Position numbers and translations under genes: made by a program. This document shows, one piece after another, positions 1 through 8,855 of a DNA stretch of 56,545 bases. Below the pieces are notes generated by a model. The model was not told the DNA's origin. It was given only the letters and a program-made list of their open reading frames with translations, and made no database searches. Numbering within the stretch: position 1 is the first letter of the stretch; each line of letters opens with the position of its first letter. The stretch comes from Rhodanobacter sp. Lineage in GTDB: Bacteria > Pseudomonadota > Gammaproteobacteria > Xanthomonadales > Rhodanobacteraceae. Location: positions 1-56,545 of the forward strand of contig SCRO01000005.1 of NCBI GenBank assembly GCA_004298505.1. Direction: 5' to 3'.

Positions 1-145
1 GTCGAGGCGAGAATTCGGCTGTGCGAGGACAGATTTTCGACGGTTCGCCGGCCCATGGTGGTTCCATGGGCCAAGAATCGGCGGAAATATGGACCGCACA
101 GCCGGATTCGCAGCCCGGCCAATCAAAGTCCGACAGGCTGCTAGG
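1..145 (+). repeat. Dispersed hairpin element, copy A (left end cut by window edge)
   Basis: Positions 1-84 match the reverse complement of 26141-26224 at roughly 85 percent identity; the first 31 bases are identical. Positions 125-145 match 26229-26249 exactly in the same orientation. The element holds a hairpin with 9-bp arms at 50-58 and 64-72. Its outer end (AAAGTCCGACAGGCTGCTAG) is inverted relative to the end seen in copy B, so a full element probably carries terminal inverted repeats. It ends about 60 bases before the amidase start. A GTG-started reading frame crosses the element, but I treat it as non-coding. Confidence 0.7.
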
Positions 146-203
146 GCTTGCCATGGCGGCGGGTGGGACGGTGATAATCGAGACCAGTTTGCAAGGAAAT
201 TTC

Positions 204-1604
204 ATGAATTTGATGCCACCGATCGCCGATATCGACCTGCGCCGCGCCACGCTGTGTCAGCTGCTGCACTGGTTGGCAGCGGGCAGGGTAGGGTCGGAGG
301 CGCTGGCCGACGTCTACCAGCAGGCGATCGAGCGGCTTGACCCGACGCTGAATTGTTATGTCGACCAACGGTCGGGCATGCTGCAGGAGCAGGCACACAT
401 GGCCGGCCGACGCCGGCATGACGGAGTGATCGGACGGCTGGATGGCATTCCGTTGGCGCTCAAGGACAACCTCGACATGGCTGGCTGGCCGACCCGGGTC
501 GGCCTGCCCGGGCGCCTCAAGCCGGCAGCGAGCGATGCGCACGTGGTGGCACGCCTGCGCGCCTCGGGCGCAGTGGTGATCGGCAAGACCAACATGGACG
601 AGGGTGCGCTGGGGGCGGCCACGGACAACCCGCATTTTGGCGCGACCCACAACCCGCATCGATACGGCTACAGTGCCGGTGGATCCTCCGGCGGCGCCGC
701 GGCCGCGGTGGCCGCGGGCCTGGCGGTGGCGGCAGTAGGTTCGGACAGCCTCGGTTCGATCCGTATCCCGGCCAGTTACTGCGGCATCTATGGGTTGAAA
801 CCTACGCACGGCGAGATTTCCGCACGCGGCCTGGTACCGGCGGCACGCCGACTGGACTCGATAGGCTTGCTGGCGCGCAGCGTCGAGGACCTGACCGTGC
901 TGCTGCAGGTGTTGGCCGGCTATGACGCCGACGACCCGCGCTCGCGCGGGCGGCGCCTGGCGTTTGCGCTGCCGGACTGGGATCCGGGTCGTCTGCGCGC
1001 GGGCCTGCTGCCGGACTTGGCGGCGGTCGGCGTAGAGGCGGCGGTGATCGAGGTATTCGAGAACGCCATGGCCAGATTGCCGCATGCGCTGGGCGATCGC
1101 CGCGCGGTCGATTTCGCCGATTGGGATTTTGCGCGCACGCGGCGCGCCGGCCTGCTGTTGATGGAAGCGGAGATGCTGGGCACGTTTGCGGACGATCTGT
1201 CCGACACCGCGCGGCACCCGGTGTCGGATCGCTTCCGCCGCATGCTGGGCTATGCCGCCGGCAAGGGCGCTGCCGACTACGCGATGGCTGACCGCGTACT
1301 CGATGCAGCCACCCTGAAGATGCGCCGGCTGTTTGCCCAGGTTGACGTACTGGTACTTCCGACCACGCCGCAAGCGGCCTTTGCGCTGGATGGCCCGGTA
1401 CCGGATTCGGTAGCCGACCTCACCAGCTTCGCCAGCCTGGCGGGCTGCCCGGCGGTGAGCCTGCCGATGGGGGCATTGTCCAGCGGATTGCCGGTCGGAT
1501 TGCAACTGGTCGGTCCGCGCGGATCGGACCTGCGCCTGCTGGAACTGGCGGCGGCGTGTGCCTCGACGCTGGACGCCGGGCCAACCTATCCCGTGCTGGA
1601 ATGA
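204..1604 (+). CDS. Amidase, amidase-signature family (466 aa)
   Basis: Predicted amide hydrolase of the amidase-signature family (GatA/FAAH fold), probably cytoplasmic since no signal peptide is seen. The Ser-cisSer-Lys triad can be placed: Lys87 in LKDN, Ser161 in GGSSGG, and nucleophile Ser185 in GSDSLGSIRIP. The spacings of 74 and 24 residues fit the family. The reading frame is open upstream to 21, but I choose ATG 204 because it has an AAGGAA ribosome site five bases ahead and the upstream part is the dispersed repeat. Substrate is unknown: it lacks gatB/gatC neighbours, so it is unlikely to be the tRNA amidotransferase subunit. It sits alone ahead of cysDNC, with a separate promoter in between. 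Confidence 0.88.
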   Translation: MNLMPPIADIDLRRATLCQLLHWLAAGRVGSEALADVYQQAIERLDPTLNCYVDQRSGMLQEQAHMAGRRRHDGVIGRLDGIPLALKDNLDMAGWPTRVGLPGRLKPAASDAHVVARLRASGAVVIGKTNMDEGALGAATDNPHFGATHNPHRYGYSAGGSSGGAAAAVAAGLAVAAVGSDSLGSIRIPASYCGIYGLKPTHGEISARGLVPAARRLDSIGLLARSVEDLTVLLQVLAGYDADDPRSRGRRLAFALPDWDPGRLRAGLLPDLAAVGVEAAVIEVFENAMARLPHALGDRRAVDFADWDFARTRRAGLLLMEAEMLGTFADDLSDTARHPVSDRFRRMLGYAAGKGAADYAMADRVLDAATLKMRRLFAQVDVLVLPTTPQAAFALDGPVPDSVADLTSFASLAGCPAVSLPMGALSSGLPVGLQLVGPRGSDLRLLELAAACASTLDAGPTYPVLE

Positions 1605-1723
1605 GCTCTTGGGTTGGATGATCTGTTGTCGACCCCGTGCCCGCCATGGAAGGCATGGCGAGAGGCTATGTCGATATGAAAAGTGATTTGGCCGTCCATT
1701 CGGTCGCGAGGCCCGATGCGGCC

Positions 1724-1729
1724 TATAAT
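1724..1729 (+). promoter_or_regulatory. Predicted -10 box of the cysD-cysNC promoter
   Basis: A consensus TATAAT lies about 75 bases before the cysD start. No good -35 hexamer lies 16-18 bases upstream of it. A poor -35 is what activator-dependent promoters show, and cys operons of enterobacteria are activated by CysB; extending that to this organism is inference. Confidence 0.5.
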
Positions 1730-1803
1730 CCATCATTTCCGGGCGCCGTCAGAGCAGTTGTTGATGCCGTTGCGCACGTAACCACCATCGAGTTCGCTAC
1801 CTC

Positions 1804-2721
1804 ATGACGGCCACCGCCCTCAAGCTGCACTCCCACCTCGACGATCTCGAGGCCGAAAGCATCCATATCTTCCGCGAGGTACAGGCCGCCTTCTTGCGCC
1901 CGGTGATGCTGTATTCGATCGGCAAGGATTCCTCGGTACTGCTGCATCTGCTGCGCAAGGCGTTTTATCCGGCAAAGCCGGCGATGCCGATGCTGCACGT
2001 CGATACCACCTGGAAGTTCCGCGAGATGATCGCGTTCCGCGACAAGATCGCCGCCAGCGGCGACGTGGAGTTGTTGGTGCACATCAATCAGGACGGTGTG
2101 CGCCAGGGCATCTCCCCGCTGATCCACGGCGCCACGGTGCATACCGATGTGATGAAGACCCAGGCACTGAAGCAGGCGCTGGACAAATACCGTTTCGACG
2201 CCGCGATCGGCGGCGCACGCCGCGACGAGGAGAAGTCGCGCGCAAAAGAGCGCGTGTTCTCGTTCCGCAATGCGCAGCATCGCTGGGATCCGAAGAGCCA
2301 GCGCCCCGAGTTGTGGCACAACTACAACACGTTCATCCGCAAGGGCGAGAGCGTGCGCGTATTCCCGCTGTCCAACTGGACCGAGATGGACGTGTGGCTG
2401 TATATCCAGCGCGAGAACATCCCGGTGGTGCCGCTGTATTTTGCCAAGCCACGCCCGGTGGTGGAACGCGATGGCGCCCTGATCATGGTCGACGACGATC
2501 GATTCACGCTGCGCGCAGGCGAAACCATCCGCACGCGCGTGGTGCGTTTTCGTACCCTGGGCTGCTATCCGCTGACCGGCGCGGTGGAATCCTCGGCCGA
2601 CACCTTGCAGAAGGTGATCGACGAGATGGCCGCCGCACGCACCTCCGAGCGCCAGGGCAGGGTGATCGACCAGGACCCGACCGCGTCGATGGAGCGCAAG
2701 AAGCAGGAGGGCTACTTCTGA
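1804..2721 (+). CDS. cysD: Sulfate adenylyltransferase subunit 2, CysD (305 aa)
   Basis: Catalytic subunit of ATP sulfurylase, which makes adenylyl sulfate (APS) from sulfate and ATP in assimilatory sulfate reduction. The PP-loop ATP pyrophosphatase motif YSIGKDSS is at residues 37-44, and the length equals that of the family (about 300 aa). The protein ends in the lysine-rich sequence ERKKQEGYF, typical of CysD. It is the first gene of a two-gene operon: its TGA overlaps the ATG of cysNC by one base (TGATG), so translation is probably coupled and the two subunits made in equal amounts. The protein is cytoplasmic. Confidence 0.97.
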   Translation: MTATALKLHSHLDDLEAESIHIFREVQAAFLRPVMLYSIGKDSSVLLHLLRKAFYPAKPAMPMLHVDTTWKFREMIAFRDKIAASGDVELLVHINQDGVRQGISPLIHGATVHTDVMKTQALKQALDKYRFDAAIGGARRDEEKSRAKERVFSFRNAQHRWDPKSQRPELWHNYNTFIRKGESVRVFPLSNWTEMDVWLYIQRENIPVVPLYFAKPRPVVERDGALIMVDDDRFTLRAGETIRTRVVRFRTLGCYPLTGAVESSADTLQKVIDEMAAARTSERQGRVIDQDPTASMERKKQEGYF

Positions 2722-4613
2722 TGGGCGTGCCCACGCAAGACGCACCCGCCGCACAGGACAAGGGACTGCTGCGCTTCATCACCTGCGGCAGCGTGGACGA
2801 CGGCAAGAGCACCCTGCTCGGGCGCCTGCTGTACGACGCCGGCATGCTGTCCGATGACCAGTTGGCGACGCTGGCGCGCGAGAGTCGCCGCCAGCATGCC
2901 GAAGCCGGCGAGGGCGTGCTCGACTTCGCCCTGCTCACCGATGGCCTGGATGCCGAGCGCGAGCAGGGCATCACCATCGACGTGGCCTACCGCTACTTCC
3001 ATACCGTGCGGCGCAGTTTTATCGTGGCCGACTGCCCGGGCCACGAGCAGTACACCCGCAACATGGCCACCGGTGCCTCCAACGCCGAGTTGGCTGTGGT
3101 GCTGGTGGATGCGCGCAAGGGCCTGCTACCGCAGACGCGCCGGCATACCTATATCTGCGGACTGCTCGGCATCCGCCATGTGGTGCTGGCGGTCAACAAG
3201 ATGGATCTGATGGGGTATGACCAGGCCACCTATGAAGCGATTGCCACTGCATACCGCGCGTTGGCACAATCCCTCGGCATCGATCACGTGCAGTGCCTGC
3301 CGGTGTCTGCGCTGAACGGCGACAACGTGGGCAGCTGCTCGTCGAGCATGCCCTGGTACGAAGGCGGCAGCCTGCTTGACGCACTGGAAACGGCGGATGT
3401 GGCGCGCTTTCGCGCCGTCGACTTCCGCATGCCGGTGCAATGGGTGAACCGGCCGGATCAGGCCTTCCGTGGCTACGCCGGCACCATCTGCGGCGGCAGC
3501 GTGGCGCGTGGCGATGAAATCATGGTGCAGCCGGGCGTGCAGCGGGCGCGCATCGAGCGCATCGCCACTTTCGACGGCGACCTTGAGCGCGCCAGCGAAG
3601 GGCAGGCGGTCACGCTGTGCTTCGATCGCGAGCTCGACGCCAGTCGTGGCGATGTGATCGCCGACGCGCTGCGCCCGGCGCCAGTGGCCGACCAGTTCAC
3701 CTGTCACCTGCTGTGGATGGGCGACAACACGCTACTGCCCAACCGCACCTATCGGCTGAAGATCGGCACGCGCACCGTCAACGCGCGGGTGATGTCGATC
3801 AAGCACAAGGTGGATGTCAACAGCCAGGCCAAGCTGGCAGCCCGCCACCTCGAACTCAACGAGGTGGGTTGCTGCACGATCGGCCTGGATGATGCGATCG
3901 CGTTTGAGGCTTATGCGACCAATCACAGCCTCGGCGGCTTCATCCTGATCGATCGCCAGAGCAACGCCACGGTGGCCTGCGGTATGTTGGACTTCGCCCT
4001 GGGCCGCTCCAGCAACGTGCACTGGCAGCATGTCGATATCGACAAGCGCGTGCGTGGTGGCAGCAAAGGCCAGCATCCGTTGTGCCTGTGGTTCACCGGC
4101 CTGTCCGGCGCCGGCAAGTCGACGATTGCCAACCTGGTCGAGCGCAAGCTGCATGCGCTGGGTTTTCATACCTACCTGCTGGACGGCGACAACGTGCGCC
4201 ATGGCATCAACAAGGATCTGAGCTTCACGCCCGAGGCTCGCGTCGAGAACATCCGTCGCATCGCCGAGGTGGCGCACCTGATGGTGGATGCTGGGCTGAT
4301 CGTGCTGGTCAGTGCCATCTCGCCCTATCGCGGCGAGCGGCGTTCGGCGCGCGAGCTGTTTGATGCCGGCGAGTTTCTGGAGGTCTTCGTTGACGCCCCG
4401 CTGGAGGAATGCGAGCGGCGCGACCCCAAGGGCTTGTACCGCAAGGCAAGGGCAGGCGAAATCCGCAACTTCACCGGTATCGACGCGCCATATGAACGGC
4501 CGGAGGCACCGGACATCCATCTGCTCAGTGGTGGCCATCGGGCCGAGCAGTTGGCCGAGCAGCTCACCGCGCAACTGCTGGCCAGCATCGAGCAGGCTGG
4601 CGTCGACGACTGA
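2721..4613 (+). CDS. cysNC: Bifunctional sulfate adenylyltransferase subunit 1 / APS kinase, CysNC (630 aa)
   Basis: Fusion of the regulatory GTPase of ATP sulfurylase (CysN) with APS kinase (CysC), yielding PAPS from APS. The GTPase part shows GSVDDGKST at 23-31, DCPGH from 104 and NKMD from 159, followed by EF-Tu-like beta-barrel domains. The C-terminal kinase, from about residue 440, has its own P-loop GLSGAGKS at 460-467. The frame is open far upstream inside cysD, but the start is fixed at 2721 by the overlap with the cysD stop and by homology. CysNC fusions are common in Xanthomonas relatives and rhizobia. The window has no PAPS reductase, so the rest of the pathway must be elsewhere. 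Confidence 0.97.
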   Translation: MGVPTQDAPAAQDKGLLRFITCGSVDDGKSTLLGRLLYDAGMLSDDQLATLARESRRQHAEAGEGVLDFALLTDGLDAEREQGITIDVAYRYFHTVRRSFIVADCPGHEQYTRNMATGASNAELAVVLVDARKGLLPQTRRHTYICGLLGIRHVVLAVNKMDLMGYDQATYEAIATAYRALAQSLGIDHVQCLPVSALNGDNVGSCSSSMPWYEGGSLLDALETADVARFRAVDFRMPVQWVNRPDQAFRGYAGTICGGSVARGDEIMVQPGVQRARIERIATFDGDLERASEGQAVTLCFDRELDASRGDVIADALRPAPVADQFTCHLLWMGDNTLLPNRTYRLKIGTRTVNARVMSIKHKVDVNSQAKLAARHLELNEVGCCTIGLDDAIAFEAYATNHSLGGFILIDRQSNATVACGMLDFALGRSSNVHWQHVDIDKRVRGGSKGQHPLCLWFTGLSGAGKSTIANLVERKLHALGFHTYLLDGDNVRHGINKDLSFTPEARVENIRRIAEVAHLMVDAGLIVLVSAISPYRGERRSARELFDAGEFLEVFVDAPLEECERRDPKGLYRKARAGEIRNFTGIDAPYERPEAPDIHLLSGGHRAEQLAEQLTAQLLASIEQAGVDD

Positions 4614-4633
4614 GCGCGTTGCTGCGGCGTGGC

Positions 4634-4662
4634 TTGGATTGCTGCCGGCCGGCGGCGATAAT
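4634..4662 (+). promoter_or_regulatory. Predicted sigma-70 promoter of gcvT
   Basis: TTGGAT at 4634-4639 and GATAAT at 4657-4662 are 17 bases apart, the optimal spacing, ending 29 bases before the gcvT ATG. This separates gcvT from cysNC transcriptionally. The 78-base gap is too short for a glycine riboswitch. Confidence 0.5.
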
Positions 4663-4691
4663 GCGCGTTCAACCTGCCAGGCACCGCCGCA

Positions 4692-5792
4692 ATGACCGAA
4701 AAGACCGTACTCAACGCTACCCACCGCGCGCTCGGCGCGCGAATGGTCGACTTCGGTGGCTGGGACATGCCGGTCAACTACGGCTCGCAGATCGAGGAGC
4801 ATCACGCGGTGCGTCGCGATGCCGGCATGTTCGATGTCTCGCACATGACCGTGATCGACCTGCATGGCGCGCGCGTCCGCGACTTCCTGCGTCATTTGCT
4901 GGCCAACAGCATCGACAAGTTGAAGGCACACGGCAAGGCGCTCTATTCGTGCATGTTGAACGAGCAGGGCGGCGTGATCGACGACCTGATCGTGTACTAC
5001 CTAGGCGAGGAGTTCTTCCGCCTGGTGGTCAATGCAGGGACCCGTGCCAAGGATCTGGCGTGGATCGGCAAGCAGGCCGCTCCGTTTGACGTACGCGTCA
5101 AGGAGCGCCCGGACTTGGCGATGATCGCCGTGCAGGGTCCACATGCGCGGGCGAAGGTGCTCAAGCTGCTGCACGAGGTGGATCGCCCTCGCATCGAGAA
5201 GCTGGGCAAGTTCACCACCGCGGCGGCGCAGGGTCCACATGGCATGCCGCTATTCGTGGCGCGCACGGGCTATACCGGCGAGGACGGGTTCGAGATCATC
5301 TTGCCGCAGGAGCATGCCGTCGCCCTGTGGGAGACGTTGCGTGCTGCCGGCGTGACCCCGGCCGGACTCGGTGCGCGCGATACCTTGCGCCTGGAGGCAG
5401 GCATGAATCTCTACGGTCAGGACATGGATGAGGGCGTGACACCGTGGGAAGCCAATCTCGGCTGGACCGTGTCGCTGGATGGAGGGCGCGCCTTCATCGG
5501 TCGCGCTGCGCTCGAGCAGCAGAAGGCCGCCGGGGTGTCGCGGGTGATGGTCGGTCTGGTGTTGGACGACAAGGGCGTGCTGCGCCACGGCCAGAAGGTG
5601 CTTGCCGCAAATGGCGAGGGTGAAATCCTCTCCGGCAGCTTTGCACCCACCCTCGACAAGGCCATCGCGTTCGCGCGCATTCCCGCCGGCGAAGCCGGCG
5701 ATCTGCGCGTCGACATCCGTGGCCGTGAAGCCCCGGTACACCAGGTGAAATACCCGTTTGTGCGCGACGGCAAGCCCTGCGACGGGATCTGA
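4692..5792 (+). CDS. gcvT: Glycine cleavage system T protein, aminomethyltransferase (366 aa)
   Basis: GcvT takes the methylamine arm of lipoyl-GcvH, releases ammonia and passes the one-carbon unit to tetrahydrofolate. Recognised by its N-terminal region ([37 protein letters not shown]), the later [10 protein letters not shown] segment and the C-terminal HQVKYPFVR. Length matches the family (about 365 aa). The ATG at 4692 is the only reasonable start. gcvH follows 86 bases downstream with its own possible promoter; gcvP is not in the window, so the operon is split compared with the gcvTHP order of E. coli. Confidence 0.97.
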   Translation: MTEKTVLNATHRALGARMVDFGGWDMPVNYGSQIEEHHAVRRDAGMFDVSHMTVIDLHGARVRDFLRHLLANSIDKLKAHGKALYSCMLNEQGGVIDDLIVYYLGEEFFRLVVNAGTRAKDLAWIGKQAAPFDVRVKERPDLAMIAVQGPHARAKVLKLLHEVDRPRIEKLGKFTTAAAQGPHGMPLFVARTGYTGEDGFEIILPQEHAVALWETLRAAGVTPAGLGARDTLRLEAGMNLYGQDMDEGVTPWEANLGWTVSLDGGRAFIGRAALEQQKAAGVSRVMVGLVLDDKGVLRHGQKVLAANGEGEILSGSFAPTLDKAIAFARIPAGEAGDLRVDIRGREAPVHQVKYPFVRDGKPCDGI

Positions 5793-5829
5793 GCCGGCAC
5801 CTTGCGCTTTTCCTCACGGCGGATGCGGC

Positions 5830-5835
5830 TAGAAT
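5830..5835 (+). promoter_or_regulatory. Possible -10 box of gcvH
   Basis: TAGAAT, 44 bases ahead of the gcvH ATG. The best -35 candidate is weak (TTTTCC at 5808, 16-base spacing), so gcvH may simply be transcribed from gcvT. Confidence 0.3.
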
Positions 5836-5878
5836 CTGCGCCTGTACCCAAGACCCAACCCAACGACTGGACCCGATC

Positions 5879-6274
5879 ATGAGCGAGATTCCCGGCGATC
5901 TTAAATTCCTCAAGTCCCACGAATGGGCCCGCGTCGAAGACGACGGCCTGGTTCGGGTGGGCATATCCGACCACGCGCAAGGCCAGCTTGGCGACCTGGT
6001 CTATGTCGAGCTGCCCGAGATCGGCGCGGCCGTCCAGGCCGGCAACGGCGTCGCCGTGGTGGAGTCGGTCAAGGCTGCCTCCGACCTCTACTCGCCGGTC
6101 TCCGGTGAGATCGTCGAGGTGAACGAACTGCTCAACGACAAGCCGGAGATGATCAACGAGGACGCATTCGGCGACGGCTGGATCTTCCTGGTTCGTCCGA
6201 GCGATCGCGCCGAGCTCGACGAGCTGCTCGACGCCAAGGACTACGAAGAGCTGATCGAAAACGACGAGCACTGA
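5879..6274 (+). CDS. gcvH: Glycine cleavage system H protein (131 aa)
   Basis: Lipoyl carrier that shuttles the aminomethyl group between the P, T and L proteins. The lipoylated lysine is Lys65 in [16 protein letters not shown], with the usual HEWAR near residue 14 and the [12 protein letters not shown] strand before it. Length is normal. The gene is followed at once by a strong intrinsic terminator, so gcvT-gcvH form a complete transcription unit here. Confidence 0.98.
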   Translation: MSEIPGDLKFLKSHEWARVEDDGLVRVGISDHAQGQLGDLVYVELPEIGAAVQAGNGVAVVESVKAASDLYSPVSGEIVEVNELLNDKPEMINEDAFGDGWIFLVRPSDRAELDELLDAKDYEELIENDEH

Positions 6275-6286
6275 ACCACGCTCCAT

Positions 6287-6327
6287 CAAAAACGCTGCCG
6301 GCCACCGCGAGCGGCCGGCAGCGTTTT
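6287..6327 (+). terminator. Intrinsic terminator after gcvH
   Basis: A 13-bp perfect GC-rich stem (6291-6303 with 6313-6325) and a 9-base loop, preceded by an A-run and followed by TTTT. It could work in both directions. Confidence 0.85.
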
Positions 6328-6756
6328 CGCTCTGCCGGTAGCGGTGCACGGGTGCGCTGCCTGCACAAGAAACCGCACGTGTTTTGCCGATCGCCCGAGC
6401 GCTCACGCGTATCGTGACAGTAGGTTTCGCGAGCATCGATCGGCAATCGCAGAACCTGATTTTGACATCACTCTTCGCGGCGTATCCAGTCGGCGTGCTG
6501 AAGCGGTCCGGCAGCGGTTCGAGGGGTACATCGCTCCCGATCTGCTGGATATTGCGCGCCGGTCCGGGGTCGGGCCGAATTTTTTCAGTCGTGTTCTGTT
6601 CATTTGCCGGGGCCGCTTCGCGGCTACGAAAAATCATCGCTGCGCCTGGTGTTTGTTTGGATGACGATCAATGACATGTTTTGGTGACAGCCTTGGTTGA
6701 AACCCATGTTTCAAGGTGTTTTGTGCATATCCTCAGTCTGCCAATGAATTCAATGT
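6328..6756. other. Long non-coding leader upstream of metJ-like gene
   Basis: About 430 bases with no recognisable gene. Short open frames at 6344-6674 have no family resemblance and no ribosome site. Visible structure: a UUCG-type hairpin around the GCCGC TTC GCGGC sequence near 6614-6626, and an inverted repeat TTGAAAC-CCAT-GTTTCAA at 6697-6714. It could hold a small RNA or a long regulatory 5' region, but nothing identifies one. Confidence 0.4.
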
Positions 6757-6780
6757 AGACGTATGGACGTCCATAGACAT
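6757..6780 (+). promoter_or_regulatory. Tandem met-box-like operator (putative MetJ autoregulation)
   Basis: MetJ binds tandem 8-bp met boxes with consensus AGACGTCT. Here AGACGTAT (6757-6764, 7 of 8 matching) is followed directly by GGACGTCC (6765-6772, 6 of 8); the next octamer at 6773 is weak in that register, although AGACATAT at 6775 matches 6 of 8. The centre contains a perfect 14-bp palindrome, TATGGACGTCCATA (6762-6775). It lies about 150 bases before the MetJ-like gene, so autoregulation is the simplest reading. Confidence 0.6.
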
Positions 6781-6926
6781 ATGGCCTGACAACGCGTGGA
6801 ACCGCATGGCTTCAAGGTGCCGCGCGGTTGGGGGTGGCCGGGGCAGTTGAATTTCATGATGGAAATCAATTGACAGGTGAAATCTTCGGGGATAGCTTTC
6901 GCAGCAGATCACGGGGAATGCGTTTT

Positions 6927-7472
6927 ATGGTGACATCAAAATTCATCAAGCCGTACGTCGAGCACGGTGAGAAAGCCAGTGCGGTTCGCAAGATCACGGT
7001 CTCGATTCCACTTCATGTTCTACGACGTCTTTCCGATCTGCGCACCCACCGCCAGGTGAACAATCTTCGGCACGCTACGAACAGCGACTTGCTGGTTGAA
7101 GCGTTCCTGCATGCTTTTACTGGGCAACCACTGCCAACTGATGAGGAGCTGAGACGAACTATGGCCACTGCCAAGAAATCCGCTGCAAAGAAACCGGCTG
7201 CCAAGAAGGCTGCTGCCAAAAAATCCGCTGCCAAGAAGCCCGCCGCCCGGAAGCCGGCTGCGAAGAAGGCCGCCGTGAAGAAAGTCGCCAGGACGCCGGC
7301 GGCGAAGAAAGCTGCCGCCAAGAAGCCGGCGGCTGCGAAGAAGGCTGCCGTGAAGAAAATCGCGGTGAAGAAGGTCGCCAGGAAGCTGGCAAAGAAAGCT
7401 GCGCCGAAGAAAGCTGCCGCGGCCAGGGTGGTGAAAGCCACCAGGACCGCCAAGCCCAAGGCCAGGAAGTAA
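6927..7472 (+). CDS. metJ: MetJ-type methionine repressor fused to a histone-H1-like lysine/alanine tail (181 aa)
   Basis: Residues 1-78 align closely with the ribbon-helix-helix methionine repressor MetJ: the beta strand RKITVSIP (21-28, keeping the DNA-contacting Lys22 and Thr24), then [12 protein letters not shown] (42-53) and [13 protein letters not shown] (58-70), which build the helices and SAM site. In place of the normal MetJ C-terminus, residues 79-181 are a basic tail made of AAKK/PAAKK-like repeats with no acidic or aromatic residues, like bacterial histone-H1-like proteins. The junction is [11 protein letters not shown], which looks like the start of a free H1-like protein. The start at ATG 6927 is chosen for its GGGGA site nine bases ahead; ATG 6918 and TTG 6828 are alternatives. 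Expected role: SAM-dependent repressor of methionine genes with extra non-specific DNA affinity (inference). Confidence 0.85.
   Translation: MVTSKFIKPYVEHGEKASAVRKITVSIPLHVLRRLSDLRTHRQVNNLRHATNSDLLVEAFLHAFTGQPLPTDEELRRTMATAKKSAAKKPAAKKAAAKKSAAKKPAARKPAAKKAAVKKVARTPAAKKAAAKKPAAAKKAAVKKIAVKKVARKLAKKAAPKKAAAARVVKATRTAKPKARK
7161..7472 (+). other. Possible internal start: free H1-like protein (103 aa) inside the metJ-like gene
   Basis: An in-frame ATG at 7161 opens [11 protein letters not shown], exactly where MetJ homology ends. GAGGAG at 7143-7148 lies 12 bases upstream, slightly far for a ribosome site but possible. If used, the locus would make both the fused repressor and a separate basic chromatin-like peptide. 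Confidence 0.3.
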
Positions 7473-7563
7473 GCAACACGCAACATGCGCTACCACTAAC
7501 AAGATACGTTACCGACTTCTCTCCCCGCGGTGCCCAGCGTGAGGAGAGCACTTCGAGATTACT

Positions 7564-7590
7564 CGTCCCGGCCTGGCCGGGACGCTTCGT
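7564..7590 (+). terminator. Possible terminator after metJ-like gene
   Basis: Inverted repeat with 10-base arms (7564-7573, 7575-7584) followed by CTTCGTTT. The T-run is poor, so this is a weak call. Confidence 0.35.
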
Positions 7591-7722
7591 TTCCGGGGAC
7601 GCAAAATGCCATTGCCGAGCGCTTCCTTCCGCGCCGACACGGATTCGGCGCGTGCCCCGCAGCGATCCATGCATCATCTGCCATTGCCGCAGTGGGCCAA
7701 TGGAGTTACCTTTCGCTCATCC

Positions 7723-7759
7723 GCGCCGCGGTGCATCCGGGGGATGCGCCGCTCCTACA
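7723..7759 (-). repeat. REP-like palindrome before the tonB-like gene
   Basis: On the minus strand this reads TGTAGGAGCGGCGCATCC and then GGATGCACCGCGG, with a GGATGC/GCATCC stem (7733-7738, 7742-7747). It carries the same GTAGGAGC head as the clearer REPs later in the window. The rest of the 330-base gap before the next gene shows nothing recognisable. Confidence 0.5.
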
Positions 7760-7802
7760 GGGGGAAAAAGCGCGGGTATCGGTCGACACTCAGTGAGAGA
7801 CC

Positions 7803-8831
7803 ATGGATACCCGATCCTTACTTGATGCGCGTCGGCGTGCGCGTGGGGCGATCAAGCTTACCTTCATCGCCATTATTGGCGTGTTCGTCCTGCTTGGCAT
7901 AGGCGCATGGTTTCTCATTATCGAACCGCACCAGGAACTGGTCATGGCAGATTCGGGCGGGCATCCGTCCAGGCCGGCCACTACCGCCGCGCGGGCGCCG
8001 CCGCCGGGCGACGTGGCGGGCATGGACCTCGAGCAGTTGGTGAGCGAGGCGCGGGCGGCGATGAGCCAGCAGCGTTACCTGGCTCCTGCCGGCAACAATG
8101 CGTTCGAATTCTATCTGCGGGTATTGGAGAAGGACCCCGGCAACAAGGTTGCCTCCGACGCCTTGCGCGAGACGTTCCCGTTTGCAGCCAACCAGGCGGA
8201 GCAGGCGATCAACACGCGCGACTTCGGCGAAGCTCAACGTGAGATCGTCCTGCTGGCGAAGGCCGATCCGACCAACTTCACGCTGACCATCCTGCGCTCC
8301 AAGCTCGATGCCCAGCGCAAGACGCTGGATCAACAGCAACAGAAGGCGCTGCAGGAAGAGAAGGCAGCCGCGCTGGCGGCGCAGGAGGCTGCCACGGACA
8401 AGGCCACAGCGGATCAGTTGGCGCAGCAGGCGCAAGTCGCCGTGCAGCAGAAGGCGGCGCAGGAAGCCGCTGCGGCCCAGGCGCGCAAGCTGGCAGCAGT
8501 GAATGCGACGCCATCGGCCAACAGTTCGCCCGACAACGCCACGGCCGCTGCGACCACGGGCCCCAGCACCGACGCGGTGCTGATCAAGGCCGTATCGCCG
8601 CACTATCCGCCGGCGGCGGTACGTGCGCGCCAGCAGGGCTGGGTCGTGGTGTCGTTCAAGATCGATACGGATGGTCGAACCAGCGACATCAAGGTGGTCG
8701 ATTCAAAGCCGCGTCGGGTCTTTGATCGGGCAGCGACGGAGGCGGTGGGACGCTATCAGTTCACTCCGGCGAAAAAGGCCGGCGTGGCGGTCGCCACCAC
8801 CAGGCAGCAGCGGATCGAGTTCAAGCTCTGA
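7803..8831 (+). CDS. TonB-family energy transducer-like protein (342 aa)
   Basis: One N-terminal membrane anchor (about 18-40) places most of the protein in the periplasm. A helical, TPR-like segment (about 75-160) follows, then a glutamine/alanine/lysine-rich coiled-coil stretch (about 165-235). The C-terminal TonB domain (about 260-342) contains SPHYPPAAVRARQQGWVVVS and ends in RQQRIEFKL. TonB links the proton-motive force to outer-membrane receptors. There are no exbB/exbD neighbours and the usual Pro-rich linker is replaced by the coiled coil, so this is a TonB-related protein rather than the canonical tonB. A terminator follows it. Confidence 0.8.
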   Translation: MDTRSLLDARRRARGAIKLTFIAIIGVFVLLGIGAWFLIIEPHQELVMADSGGHPSRPATTAARAPPPGDVAGMDLEQLVSEARAAMSQQRYLAPAGNNAFEFYLRVLEKDPGNKVASDALRETFPFAANQAEQAINTRDFGEAQREIVLLAKADPTNFTLTILRSKLDAQRKTLDQQQQKALQEEKAAALAAQEAATDKATADQLAQQAQVAVQQKAAQEAAAAQARKLAAVNATPSANSSPDNATAAATTGPSTDAVLIKAVSPHYPPAAVRARQQGWVVVSFKIDTDGRTSDIKVVDSKPRRVFDRAATEAVGRYQFTPAKKAGVAVATTRQQRIEFKL

Positions 8832-8855
8832 CAGTTGCCAAGTCCTGGTATCACG

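Noticed and set aside
1..203. Extending the amidase to 21 using a GTG start
   Set aside because: That part is the dispersed repeat; a good ribosome site is at ATG 204.
4614..4691. Glycine riboswitch ahead of gcvT
   Set aside because: The gap is only 78 bases and holds a promoter; no tandem aptamer fits.
6384..6674. 96-codon ORF in the leader of the metJ-like gene
   Set aside because: No family resemblance, no ribosome binding site, composition unlike neighbouring genes.
7013..7486. Antisense hydrophobic ORF opposite the H1-like tail
   Set aside because: AAKK codons read backwards give Phe/Leu/Ala-rich strings; no ribosome site.
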